A DNA stretch of 64,000 nt from Coffea arabica (GCF_036785885.1 NC_092312.1:20478001-20542000), one strand, 5' to 3'. Counted from the first letter of the stretch, positions 33,990 to 46,342 are shown. The notes: generated by a model not told the origin, from the sequence alone. Numbers and translations: made by a program.

Positions 33990-36900
33990 ATGGACCGCAA
34001 CTCTGTTCGCCGTATGCGTTATGCTAAGATGGACAAGGGGAAAAAGGATGCCTTGTTGCAGCGTAGGCGAGATGCCTACGCGGAAAAAAAATGTACTGGC
34101 CATTCTTCTGCTACTGACGCTCTCGGTGCATCTCAGTTAGAGCAATGTGTGCACTATAAAAAAGATCCTTTGTCTACTTCACAACAAGTGGATTCATTTG
34201 TTTCCGTCTCTGATTCTTTTGCTCAAGATATCCGACTACCTTCTCATACTACTCCTCCTACCGTTCGTCAAAAAAAGGTATATAAAAGTAGGCAAAGCAA
34301 ACGCATGCCCGGTGCCTCAAAAGGTTTGCAGGAATCAGGTGCTTTCCCGTCTGCCGCAGGAACTCTCCCCCCTGATAACCATGTACTTGTCAACAGTGAT
34401 GATGCGTTAGCTGACATGCTTGATGCTACCGCAAACAAACTGGCTTCTAAGCTTAACCCGCAATCATCGTCTGTTGAACCATCTCCTTCTATGATTCTTC
34501 AGGCTGTGTCTTCACTGTCACAAGGTATATTCCTTTGACAGTGTTCCTGTTTATTCACTATGTTTGCTTATTCTTTTTGCTTGGTTCTGTTGCTCTTTCG
34601 AGGTGCAATCCTCGTTACTTTTGGAGGCTGCTGCTCTTTTCAGCTCTTTTTCCTTACCCTTGTGACAATATCGCATTCATCATCCTTTTCTGCCAGCTCT
34701 TTCTGTTCCTCCTATAGAAGAAGGCACCTGTGTTATTGACTTAGGTAGAGCGGAATCATCTGGTGTTGCAAACAATGCACAAATCCTTGTTAGTACACAT
34801 GCTCTTAAAGAAGGTTTGTGAACGTCCTTAATATTGCTCTGTCTGCTTATAGCGACTGTCTTTACTATCGAACCTCGTTCCTTACTCCTCTATTAAATAA
34901 TCTTTGCTTAACCGTCACGCTAGGGAGAAAAAGAAAAACTAGGCGCACCGCGTACTCTCGCTTGGAAAAGATCCCTGAACATTCTATTGCTTTGCCAAAT
35001 GCTCCAAACTGTCAACATTGTGGAGCAAAGAGATTTCACTTGGAACCTCCAAAATTCTGTTGCGCGGGTGGTGACGTTTCTGTTGTTGTGCCCGTCATGC
35101 CTTATAGTCTTTATCGTCTTTTTTCTGGTACAGATGAAGAGTGTGTTGAGTTTCGCAAACACATCCGTACTTATAACAATAATGTCGCCTTCACTACTTT
35201 TGGTGCAAAGTATGACCATGATCTTACAAAGAACACCAAAGGAGTTTATACCTTTCGCGTTCAAGGTCAGGTTTATCATTTGTTAGATAGCTTAATCTCC
35301 TCCGGCAAGCAACCTACAGGCATACAGTTATATTTTTTTGATGAGGAGGAAGAGCTATCTACGAGGCTTCGTAATTCCCCTAGGCTTCGTGAGAGTACTA
35401 TGAAGCTCTTAATGCGTATTCTTGAGTCTAATCCTTACACTAGATTCTTTAAGAGCTTGCGGGATGTGGCAGATCTGGAAAATCACAAGATTGTTCTTAA
35501 CTCCAATCCTAGCTTAGATCAAAGGGTCTATAATCTACCAACCTCATCCCAAGTTGCTGCAATCTGGACAGAATCTGAGGGCGAGTCGCTTGAAAAAGGT
35601 CCACAAATTCAGGTTTATTCACACTCAAACACCAGCCATCGAATACATCACTATTTTTCCTGCTATGATCCTTTGCAGTATCCTCTCCTATTTCCTCACG
35701 GTGAGTGTGGTTGGCGTCATGGGATACTAAGAAATTGTGACTCAAGTAAACGAAAACGTGATGCTTCTGATGATGCCAATGTAATTGATGCTTCTTCAAT
35801 ACGGACTGCCTCAGATTTGATTCGCATGGAACAGGAAGGTAGTTTTATCTAATCTGATATGCTTGCCCTGTGGTTTGTCCTTTTAGTGAATTCTTTATAA
35901 AGCTATAGATAATATATATATATGTTATATGTTCGTGTTTTGTGTAGCTTCTGAAAACGGCAGAAAAGAACGCCGCACTGTTTCTGCCCGAGAGTATTAT
36001 TGTTACTTACTCCAGATGAGAGAAAACGATCGTTCCATGTTATTGCATGCAAGGAGGCTCTTACAACAGTTTGTTGTTGATGTCTATGTAAAAATTGAAA
36101 CATCTAGGCTTGATTTCCATAGGAAAAAACAGAATGACGTTAGGACAGAAATTCTACAGGGTGTTATAGATAGTATATCTGTGGGTCAGCGGCAAGGAAG
36201 CCAGGTTGGTCGGAGAGTGTACCTTCCAGCTTCGTTTATTGGAGGTCCAAGGGACATGCGACGGCGTTACATAGACGCTATGGCTTTGGTTCAAAAGTAT
36301 GGCAGACCAGATATTTTTATTACTATGACTTGTAATACTAACTGGAAGGAGATTCAGGAAAATCTAAAGTATGGAGAAGATGCACAGGATAGGCCTGATT
36401 TGGTGTCCAGAGTTTTTAGAGCAAAATTCGAAATGCTTAAATCTGAGATACTAAAGAAAAAGATCTTTGGAGAGGTCCAGGCTCTTGTTTATGTTATTGA
36501 GTTTCAGAAGAGAGGTCTACCTCATGCTCACTTGCTCCTGATTCTTAAGCATGAATATAAGCCGTTGAATCCTGAGGCTTACGATCAAATTGTTTCTGCT
36601 GAGATTCCGGATCCTGATAAGCAGAGATACCTGTATTCACTTGTCATCAAACACATGATGCATGGTCCTTGTGGACAATTGAACAAAGATAATGTTTGCA
36701 TGAAAAATGGAACGTGCAGAAATCATTATCCCAAGGATTTCAGTGAATACACTATCCATACAGAAGATAGCTATCCGCATTATAGAAGGAGGAGAAATGG
36801 TCGAGTTGTAAGAGTACGGAATAAAACACTTGGCAACCGTTGGGTTGTTCCGTACAATCCTTACCTTCTTGCATTATTTGACTGCCATATGAATGTTGAG

Positions 36901-39397
36901 ATTTGTTCAACGGTCAGGTTAGTCAAATATTTATACAAATACGTCTACAAGGGGCACGACCGTATTAGCTTTCATATAAATACTGGTTCTGCTGCTGAAA
37001 ACATCGATGAAATCAATGACTTCCAATCCGGACGATGGGTCGCAGCTGCAGAGGCCTTTTGGCGCATATATAGGTTTTCTTTAAATGAAATGACTCCTTC
37101 TGTTTACGCTCTTCAGGTACATCTTCCAGGCCACCAGATGATTTCATTTCATAAACATTCTGACCTTGCTGATGTTGTGAACCGTGCTGATTTTAGCAAG
37201 ACAATGCTTACACAATTTTTTCACATGAATAAGACCGATAAAATAGCTCAAAACCTCAATTGCCTTTACCGTGACTTTCCTGAGTTTTTTGTCTGGACTC
37301 CCAAAACAAGAAACTGGACTCCCAGGAAGCGGAGGTCGGTCATTGGCAGATTGGTAACTGTTAGCCCAACTGAGGGAGAACGTTATTATCTTCGATTACT
37401 TCTATCTCATGTTCATGCTCCAACGTCATTTGAGGATCTACTCACTGTCAATGGTAAGCTTGCTCTATCATATAGAGAGGCTGCCTTCGAAATGGGTTTG
37501 CTCCAATCTGATACGTACTTAGAGGATGCTCTTACGGATGCAGCAACATTTCAAATGCCATTCTCGCTCAGAACTCTGTTTGCAGTTCTCTTAGTCTATT
37601 GCTCCCCCAGCAATCCAAGGCTTCTTTGGGAAAGATTCGAGGGTGAGCTTTCCCAGGATTTAAAAAGGAACTCTCATTTGACTGATTGCGATTCTGATCA
37701 AATAAGAATGCGTACTCTCCAAGAGATAAACAGAATCTTAGAACAGATGGGAAGGAATGTGAGTGACTACCATCTTGTTCCTGAAGGATTTTCTCTTGTA
37801 TGTGATGATCGGCTCACAAAGGAGATAGAGAGTGAGAGAAACATTCCATTCACGGAAGAAGACTTGCTCTTATCTTCGAAATTGAACGAAGCCCAGAAAC
37901 ATGCTTACGATGTTATTCTAACTGAGGTTTATTCTTCTGGGAGTAAGAGCTTTTTTGTTGATGGTCCTGGGGGGACTGGCAAAACGTTTTTATATCGTTC
38001 ACTTCTTGCAACGCTTAGATCTCAGGGCTATATTGCGATAGCAGTTGCATCGTCCGGCGTTGCTGCTTCTATTCTTCCTGGAGGAAGGACTGCTCATTCA
38101 AGATTCAAGATTCCGTTGGATGTGTCAGCGAGCAGAACCTGCCAAATCAGCAAGCAGAGCTCTATAGCTAAGCTGATTTCGCTAGCCAAACTAATTCTCT
38201 GGGATGAGGCTTCGATGGCTAAAAAGGATACTGTGGAAGCATTTGATCTATTGCTGAAAGATGTGATGGATTCTGATATGCCTTTTGGTGGTAAAATAGT
38301 AGTTTTTGGTGGTGATTTTCGTCAGACTCTACCTGTTATACCAAATGCATCTAGGGACCAGCAGATCGAAGCTAGCTTTGTTAATTCTCTTTTATGGAAT
38401 ACTCTGACAAAGCTTTCTTTATCAGAAAATATGCGAGCCCTTTTAGACCTTCCATACTCAGATTTCCTTCTTAGAGTTGGTGAAGGCCGTGAACCTGAAG
38501 ATCTTGAAGGGAAAATATCTTTATGTGAGCATTTATTAATTCGGTACAATAACAAGAATGAATCACTGAACAGGTTAGGAAAAAAAATTTATCCTTAAGG
38601 CATACTGCTCTTATAGGTGCATTTTGTGTATACATATATATATATACACACTCACACGCTTCTAATCATATTCTTACCTACTCAGGTTAGTGGATTTTGT
38701 ATTCTCCGATCTCTGCCTTTATTCATTAGATCCATACAGCATGATCAACAGATGCGTTCTTACGCCAAAGAACTCCTGTGTCGATGATATTAATGAGATG
38801 ATGATTGATCGATTCCCTGGACAGGCCTATGTTTATATGAGCACTGATAGAACTCTAAATGAAAGAGATCAAGGGGACTACCAAGACTTTCTGAATTCTT
38901 TAAATCCCAAAGGTTTGCCTCCCCATAAATTAGTCCTGAAAGAAAACTGTCCTATCATTCTTCTAAGGAACTTAAATCCTACAGAAGGATTATGTAATGG
39001 GACAAGGCTCATTTGCAGAAGCTTAAAACAGCATGTGCTCTGTGCTGAGATTGCAGTCGGTGAGCATCGAGGCAAACAAATTGTTTTGCCTAGAATTCCA
39101 CTGCAAACATCTGATGCTGAGAAGATTGGAATTCCTTTTAAACGTATTCAGTTTCCAATAAAGCTTTGCTTTGCCATGACCATCAATAAGTCGCAAGGTC
39201 AAACATTGGATCGTGTAGGCATCTATCTCCGCGAGCCTGTTTTTTCGCATGGCCAACTATACGTTGCTTTATCTCGCGCTAAGATGGCAACTGCTGTTAA
39301 AGTTTTGATAATGCCACCAACTTTTCATGATACTGTCGTTGAGGTTAAAACCCGAAACGTTGTTTACCGGGAAATTCTAGAATTAGCTAAAAGATGA
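33990..39397 (+). CDS. Helitron Rep/helicase transposase (HUH-Y2 nuclease plus PIF1-like helicase)
   Basis: Five exons, 33990-34524, 34697-34813, 34924-35838, 35948-38573 and 38686-39397, phase to 1634 residues with no internal stop. Layout: a basic N-terminal stretch (RRMRYAKMDKGKKDALLQRR); a Cys/His patch (CQHCGAKRFHLEPPKFCC); the Helitron-like N region (PLQYPLLFPHGECGW); the Rep domain with the HUH motif in RGLPHAHLLLILK (about 36510) and the two-tyrosine motif KYLYKYVYKG (about 36925); then a SF1B PIF1-like helicase with Walker A GPGGTGKT (about 37965), Walker B LILWDEASM, VFGGDFRQTLPVIP, and the C-terminal INKSQGQTLDRV and LYVALSRAK. The enzyme nicks, unwinds and rejoins one strand. All catalytic motifs are present, so it looks active. 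Confidence 0.95.
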
Positions 39398-39549
39398 CTA
39401 CATGCATTGAGGTATTTGCACACTTGTAGCTTCACCTACAAAGATTCTTTATATTGCCTGCATTCCACTCACTGCGTTTATTATTTACTTTCTATTGTTA
39501 TTTGTTTAGGCTTAACCTTTATATAGATTTGCTTCATCTTTAATGCAGT

Positions 39550-42015
39550 ATGGGTGATGTTCTGTTTATTGATGATATAAAGCCTGGAATGAAATCATGG
39601 ACAGCTATAGTAACGGTGCAAGAAAAAATGAATATTGGGTCTTCGTTCTCTACTCCAACCAAGTACCAAAAGTTCATACTTGCTGACTCAAAGGTAACCT
39701 TATTATACTAACGACAGCTGCTATAGAAATTTTCCAGTGTTTAATATATATTATATACTTTATGCTTTTTTTTCCTAACTCTTCCTTATTTACTTTCCTC
39801 TTTTTTTCTTGTTAAATCCTTCACACTGATCTCTCTTTTGCAGGGAGCTAGAGTTCAGGGGATACTTTTTAATTATGCCATAGAAAAGATGGGTCCAAAG
39901 CTGAGGCTATACAAAAAATATCGCATCTCTAATGCAGATGTTAGGCATACTGCTGAAAAGTTTCGAATTGATGATCTTAAACTTCAATGGGTTATAGGAA
40001 CAGACACAGTTGTTGAAGAAATTGATGAAGATGATTCTGGTGTGTTGCCGTTTCGATTCACTTTTACAGAATATAAAGATCTTGGCCATTATGCAGACTC
40101 TACGAATGAAACTGTTGGTCAGTGCAATGCTCATTTTTCTTTATATTATATTTATGTAAAACTCGAAATACCTCAATGCAGATGTCATTGGCGGCGCTGT
40201 TTAACAAATTCTTTCCCTTAATGTAGATGTCATTGGCGTTGTTGTTAATGCATCCTCTATCATTCCAGTCCATAAGGATTCTGGTGACTCGTCGGTGCAG
40301 AGATTTGTGCTTGTCAATGAAGAGTTAAGCATTGGCTTCTTCAATGAATCTGTTTGTCATGAATTATATATCTGTTCCTGTTGCAGCATCAGCTTTTACT
40401 GCAGTAATAACTGTTATCTTTTTTACTCTCCTTATGCATAGAATGAATCCTGTTGTACTATCTCTCTGGAACGAATTCATCGAAAACGAAGGAAAGGCAA
40501 TTCTTCAGCAGAAGGATAAGTTTCCTGTTGTCGTATGTCGCAGGGTTAAGGTCGTCACATATGATGGTTAGTGGCACTGTTGCTAAGTATGCTTATTAGC
40601 TTTTCTTTCGAACTTTGTAACTATGTTATTCTTTAACTTGATAATATCAACAAAATAGGGATCGCTTTGTCAACTAAAAAAGACACAGCCATTCTTGTTA
40701 ATCCACCAGTGAGAGATGCCAACCAACTCAAACACTGGTAGCTTCACTATTAAACTTCTTTTTCTTACATCTTATAACTAATCACTGCTATATTGAACAC
40801 CCGTATGCTCTTTTTTCTGAGTTTTTGTAGGGCTGTTAGGCATGAAAAATACTTAGCTGATCTTGTTCAGGATAAAATGACTTCGAATCGTAGCCCTCAG
40901 ATGTTTTATCAGTCGCAGCAAAAAATTACTTCGCTTATTGATGTTGTTCCCACTCAAAAGGTTATATCTTTTTTTATAGCTCTCTTTTGTTCTGATTGTT
41001 TGGTGTATTATACAGATTATTTATTAACCATTCTCTTTCAAAAATTTGAATGTATTTTTTAAAAAAAATATCTCAGCTCTCGTGGGTAAAAGCAAAGTTA
41101 TCCTTTCAACACATTTTCCAGAAGTACTATTACATGGCTTGTACCAAATGCCATCGCATGACATCGGCAAATTTTGCTACTACTTACACCTGCAACCACT
41201 GTGATGAAAAGCAGAAAGCTTCACCCAGGAAACTAATCTTACCTTTCAGCTATTTATTTTTTCAGAAATTCCTTAATCTCTATATGAATTACCATACTAA
41301 CGATGCTTTTATTCTTATCTAATGTAGATGCCGCTTTGATGTCGATCTCACAGACGACACAGATACACTGACTGCGTCGATCTTTGGCGAGTTGGCTGAA
41401 AGTTTGCTCACATTCACTGCAATTGAAGCTATGGAGCATCAGAGGAAGGTCATACATATATGAAAAACTATCACGTACCTTTCGTTAGCTTGCATCGAGA
41501 TGATAACAACCATACAATTTATCAGTTGAATGGTTCATGCACTGCTATAAGAAATCAAGATACTTTATTATTATTCTGTTTTCTTTTCCTATAGAATATA
41601 GAGTTGCCGCTGGAAAAGGTTCATGATAGTCTTCAGTCAAAGATGTTCATTGTCCAGTTAAAGCCAGTAAATAATAGAGATGGGTCATCTCACCAACGCT
41701 ATACAATTGTCTACTGTTTCGAAAGTGATCGCAACGCATTGCCCCTCCAACAATCCGGAGAAGTGGGAGCCCTGCCTAATTCAACAGTGCAAGCTTTGAC
41801 GCCAGGTCTATTCATTATTGTTACGGCTTGTCTCATACGAGATCTTTATTAAATACATTTACTGATGGTTTAGAGTTATTTGTCATTCAGATGAGCCTGG
41901 TTCTACATCAAAGGTCAGAGTTCGCCTTGATACAAAATTCTCTCAGGTTGAAGAACCACAAGTTGAAGAAACTCATGATAAGCCACGCGACGCAAAAAAA
42001 GCAAAACTTGTCTGA
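39550..42015 (+). CDS. Helitron RPA70-like single-strand DNA-binding protein B
   Basis: Ten exons phase to 485 residues: 39550-39693, 39844-40117, 40227-40323, 40442-40566, 40659-40737, 40831-40960, 41077-41228, 41328-41448, 41595-41805 and 41891-42015. OB folds: DIKPGMKSWTAIVTVQEKM, then KFILADSKGARVQGILFNYA; NPVVLSLWNEFIENEG; and a zinc finger CTKCHRM...YTCNHC (exon 7) followed by CRFDVDLTDDTDTLTASIF. The C-terminus is KPRDAKKAKLV. It differs clearly in sequence from RPA A, so the two are not a recent duplication. One weak point: the donor after 41228 reads CAG/GA instead of GT, although both sides phase and the protein reads through sensibly. It starts 153 bp after the Rep/helicase stop. 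Confidence 0.83.
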
Positions 42016-42802
42016 TCATGCTATTTTACTCTTTCTTCTAAAACAATGCACCTAGCTGGTCATGTGCCTTTATGCATGCTTTTGTTCTGAGTAAACTATG
42101 TCTACTCTTTTGTTTTGGGACAGTGCATTCAGATGGCGAAATAGTAGCGTCTGTACTTTTGTTTATTGCAGAACATCGTCTTGCCAGAAATCTCTGAACC
42201 TTTATTTTCTTATTTATAGTCCCTTGGCTTTGTTTCCCTTAACTATTCTTTCTATTAAACCATATGCACTGTCTTCTGTATATAATGCCAAGTCCTCTCC
42301 GGCTCAGCAGAAGACTTCCATATAAAAAGAGGAAGGTGAGCCTTGAAACAGAGTCAGGCAGTGAATGCGATATTTACTAATAAGTCTGCAATCGTTCTTA
42401 ATTGCTGCAAAGGAGGCCACATTTTAATCTTTGGGGATTTCTTACACATTTACACGCCTTCCAATTATTATTTTTTCTTGTCTCCCGTTGCAAATATGTA
42501 ACAACTCAGCATGATACCATGATGGCTAACAGTTATTTCTCTACCTATATAATTTCAGCCCATTTATTATAGGCAGAGCAACTCTATTGCTTAATGTATA
42601 TCTGTGTTTCGAAGAAGCCTGTATTTCACCTCTTTCATCTTTAATGTTCCCAGCGGCTCTCTTACCTTTGCATTTAATTGGGTTACCTAATATTTCACCG
42701 TCTTTTTATACGTGCTCTGGAACAACTCTTCATTCATACTCTTGCCGAAAAACATTTCTTTTTTCCTTTGCTCCAACCTATCATCTTTTTCCATCACTAC
42801 AA
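42016..42802. other. Helitron spacer between RPA B and the B3-like gene, with a possible alternative RPA exon
   Basis: Contains the 3' UTR of RPA B and the promoter of the B3-like gene. At 42300-42380 a frame of 26 codons ends in TAA and includes RRLPYKKRKV followed by an acidic tail (ETESGSECD), which looks like a nuclear localisation signal. It could be a spliced alternative C-terminus for RPA B. No complete gene is here. Confidence 0.45.
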
Positions 42803-44188
42803 ATGAATCGACCAAAAAATCCTTTCAAAAAATGGGAATCAGTTCAGCTGAAGACGAAAATACGATTTTACCTCTTAACATTTGATCACAGAAAGATTCA
42901 TGTAGCCACTGCTGCACAGAAAGGCTTGGGAAACATGGTATGCTATCCAAAAAATGCCTTCCTTGAAGCTTATCCTATGATTCTTCGTGCGCTAGGTGAA
43001 CCATATTTGTATTCGGTTGAATCGATTCAACAGTGGTTACAAACTATCACCCACATCTCTTCATCAGCATTTGTAAAAACAGGTACGATTTCCCTTTGAA
43101 ATGGTATTTTTGTTAGACCCTTTATCCGCTCCTACGTAATCTAATATACTTAATCTTTATATTTTGCTTCTAGAACCAGCTAAGAGCTGTAGAATTTCCA
43201 ATGGACAGCAATGGTGTTATGTACTATTTTGCACAAACATTGAAAAACAGGTAGCTTGTTTAATTATTCACTGCTTTTCTTTTATGTTTCAGTTTATCCA
43301 ATATGTTTTTTTGCTTTCTCCAGGAAATACCCGATGATATGTTTGAATCCAACCGTTTTCAACATGGACAGACTATAGTTGTTCAGCATGGCTTGGCTCG
43401 GTGGAACTTAGAAATCAGAAACCGTTGTTTTGAAGGAGAATGGATGACTTTTTGCTCAGATAACTATATTGCCGAGAATGATATGATATTTTTAAGAAAT
43501 AGAGGGAGTTTTACATATGACATATTTACTTTTGGGTTTGATCAGAGGCTTGTTTACACCCGCTGGACATTACACCTTCCAATGATCCCTTCTAAATTAT
43601 CCACTTCAGAAGGAAACTTATTCAGTCCCCTAATACGTCTTTTCCTTTCAGAAAAATATACATTCTCACATGCTCTTTTTTCTATTACAGGTTTTGCTAA
43701 TAATCAATCAGATTTGAAATTAATCACATCATCAATCAATCGCTTTTTTGCACACAATTTAATGGCGTTAGATACCTTCTATCAAATTTTTTCCTCCGAG
43801 TTCAAGTACTCCATGGTATATATATGCATATTTACTCAAATGTTTCTCAGTATACACTTTCTATTTGTTCCATACTTGTTACAATTATAAGTTATTAATT
43901 TTTATAGCTTATTTGTTTTGACAGAAGATTCCCCGCTATGTAACTTCCAGATTACATGAATCCAGAACACCATCTATAGTCTTGACAAGTGGAATCAAGA
44001 TTTACAACATTGGAGTGACACAAAATAGATTTCATCAAAACTGGAACACTTTCGTTATTGATCATGACCTTCGAGAGGGAGAAATCCTTTTCTTCATGCC
44101 GCAGTCACGCACTTCACTAGCTGTTTTGATCTTCGGAACAAATGGACTCGAAATCATGTATCCGTGGCATCATCGGTTCCACATTTAG
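42803..44188 (+). CDS. B3-like double DNA-binding-domain protein inside the Helitron
   Basis: Four exons, 42803-43082, 43174-43250, 43324-43815 and 43925-44188, phase to 370 residues with GT-AG introns. Two regions have the plant B3 fold pattern. Domain 1 (exons 2-3): EIPDDMFESNRFQHGQTIVV, WNLEIRN, GEWMTFCSDNYIAENDMIFL, YDIFTFGFD. Domain 2 (exon 4): KIPRYVTSRLHESRTPSIVL, WNTFVIDHDLREGEILFFMP, LAVLIFGTNG. Spacing and the W..F....L..gd.i.F pattern resemble REM-type B3 proteins. The N-terminus (WESVQLKTKIRFYLLTFDHR) is unrecognised. B3 proteins bind major-groove DNA in plant transcription factors. The gene lies between RPA B and the right terminus, so it is inside the transposon: either captured host sequence or a Helitron component. 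The assignment is by pattern, not by search. Confidence 0.65.
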
Positions 44189-44427
44189 TTTATTTATTGC
44201 TTTAACTGTAAAAGCTTCCTTTGCAATTTTTCCGCTGGAACGTGTGGCTCCAGAACGGTATATTTTAAATTTTCGCTTCCTGTTATAACGTTTAGCTTTT
44301 ACTTTGGTTGTTGGTTCTTTTATTGTCTCTTATTACGTTCTTTATTACAACCAATACCCTCAACTTTTTACTTTCCAAGGGATATATCTACTTCATATTT
44401 TTTTCTGGGCATCCACCATAAGTTGTT

Positions 44428-44457
44428 GCCGCGCAGAGCGCGGCCCATGCCTCCTAG
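44428..44457 (+). other. Helitron 3' terminus: hairpin plus CTAG
   Basis: A 7-bp perfect stem GCCGCGC/GCGCGGC with a 3-base AGA loop at 44428-44444, nine bases, then CTAG at 44454-44457. The next base is T and begins host sequence similar to receptor kinase 2. This is the canonical Helitron right end, which stops strand displacement. Confidence 0.93.
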
Positions 44458-45701
44458 TAAAGGATCATTCATCTCTGATTTTTGGACTCACTGGAGCAAG
44501 TGTTGCAGTCCTGGTGATATCTGTTTTCTTGGGGTTGTATTTATGGTGGGCTAAGAAACGGAGGAGAGGAGGTCAGAGTTTTGATTTGGGTTCAGAAGAA
44601 ATGGAGTCTAGACCAAGAAGGAGGCCTAGTACCGTTTCTATATGGTTTAAGATTGATGAGCTTCTGAAGGCGACGGATAACTTTTCGTCCAAGAATTTTA
44701 TAGGTAGAGGGGGATATGGGATTGTTTATAAGGGGACACTAGCTGATGGGACTGTTGTTGCTGTCAAAAAGGTTATAGAGTCTGATTTTCAAGGAAATGA
44801 TGAGTTCTGCAATGAAGTTGAGATCATTAGTAACTTGAAGCACCGAAACCTTGTGCCTCTTAGAGGTTGTTGTGTGACAGATGAAGATCTAACTGATGGG
44901 CATGAAGTGAGTGGTAGATATCTGATTTATGACTATATGCCTAATGGGAATCTTGATGACCATTTGTTTCCAACAAATGGGGGTGAAAATGTGAAGCAAC
45001 CGTTAACATGGCCTCAAAGAAAAACCATAATTTTGGATGTGGCAAAAGGCCTGGCTTATTTGCACTATGGAGTGAGGCCAGCAATATATCATAGAGACAT
45101 TAAGGCCACGAATATACTGTTAGATGCAGATATGAGGGCAAGAGTTGCAGATTTTGGGCTGGCAAAACAAAGCAGAGAAGGGCAGTCACACCTCACAACT
45201 AGAGTGGCTGGGACACATGGATATTTGGCACCCGAGTACGCACTTTACGGGCAGTTGACTGAGAAGAGTGATGTCTATAGCTTTGGGGTGGTTATTTTGG
45301 AGATAATGTGCGGGAGAAAAGCTCTTGATTTTTCTTCAGGTTCACATCATGCAATTTTAATCACCGATTGGGCTTGGTCACTGGTGAAATCAGGCAAGAT
45401 GGAACAAGTTTTGGATTCTGCTTTAACGAAGAATGAGGATTCTGCAATTGTAAATCCAAAGGCCATCATGGAGAGATATTTACTAGTTGGAATCTTATGT
45501 GCTCATGTGATGGTAGCTCTGAGGCCAACCATTATGGATGCACTGAAAATGCTGGAAGGAGATATTGAGGTTCCAGCAATTCCGGACAGGCCTGCACCTC
45601 TTCTTATGCATCCTTCTTTACATGGAGGCGACATTAATAATTTCACCGTATCACCAGCATTAAGTGCGCTGAAGTTAAATTCAGGAGACATGCTTAGATG
45701 A
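44458..45701 (+). CDS. SPARK receptor-like kinase 3, 5'-truncated at the Helitron junction
   Basis: Similarity to receptor kinase 2 starts at the base after the Helitron end and continues to the stop. Present: transmembrane helix [20 protein letters not shown], basic KKRRRGG, and a full kinase domain with [30 protein letters not shown] and APEYALYG. The C-terminus is longer than in copy 2 ([20 protein letters not shown]). The signal peptide and whole SPARK ectodomain are missing and are not found left of the Helitron in this window. The frame is open leftward across the Helitron hairpin (which reads RAERG) to about 44304 but holds no ATG; the first in-frame ATG is at 44601, inside the juxtamembrane region, and would give a soluble kinase of 366 residues. 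It is a truncated gene, possibly expressed from Helitron sequence. Confidence 0.88.
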
Positions 45702-46342
45702 ACAAAACTTTTGTACTGTACATATTCTTCTTCCACTTCCAAAGACGAACAAATTGAAGTTAAGAGGCTGGAGCTTTGAGCTGAATAGATTGCAGACAAA
45801 AGGAATGTTTATACAGCTTAAATGCCATTGGTTTCAGAGAAACAAGTATTTTGGATGATTGGTATTTACTAATGCTCTCGAAAATATGCAGACTATTCAT
45901 GTATGCAGCAAGTTCGATGAGCCTCATTCTTTAAATTAAATCTTTGATCACAAGTTCTGTTATTTAGCTTCAGACGGAAGATAGCAGACAAGTCAGTCCA
46001 CAGAGAAGATTTCCACGAGATTGTTCTTTGTAAATTGGAGACATTAGGTGACATACGAACTACTCTACTTTGGCAATCATCTTTCAGGCCATGCCCTGTA
46101 ATTTTCATGGAATCTTTAGTCTCTTACTTTATATGATCTTTTACTGAATCAGCTCTGGATTAGGTTCAATGGTTTCCAAGAACAAAGTAAAGGCAACTAT
46201 GGGTGTTGTGTAAGACAAAATTTGACTAAGGGAGGACACATTTTGTTCCTCTCCAAACATATTTACAAAGTTCATCATTCTGATTGAAAACAAATAATAA
46301 CCAAAAAAAAAGGAAAAGGAAATTGTATTAGATCCGGTTGCT

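Larger units (their letters stand above)
28010..44457 (+). mobile_element. Helitron (rolling-circle transposon), apparently autonomous; minimum extent
   Basis: The right end is well defined: stem GCCGCGC (44428-44434), loop AGA, stem GCGCGGC (44438-44444), nine bases, then CTAG (44454-44457) followed by host T. This matches the Helitron rule of a 3' hairpin, CTRR end and insertion between A and T. Inside are, in order, an RPA70-like gene, the Rep/helicase, a second RPA70-like gene and a B3-like gene, all plus strand. The left end is not resolved; the coordinate given is where pyrimidine-rich sequence starts, and 27252 is an alternative. All four genes could be phased without stops, so the copy looks young. 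Plant Helitrons normally carry Rep/helicase and RPA; a B3-like gene is not part of the set I know. Confidence 0.88.
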
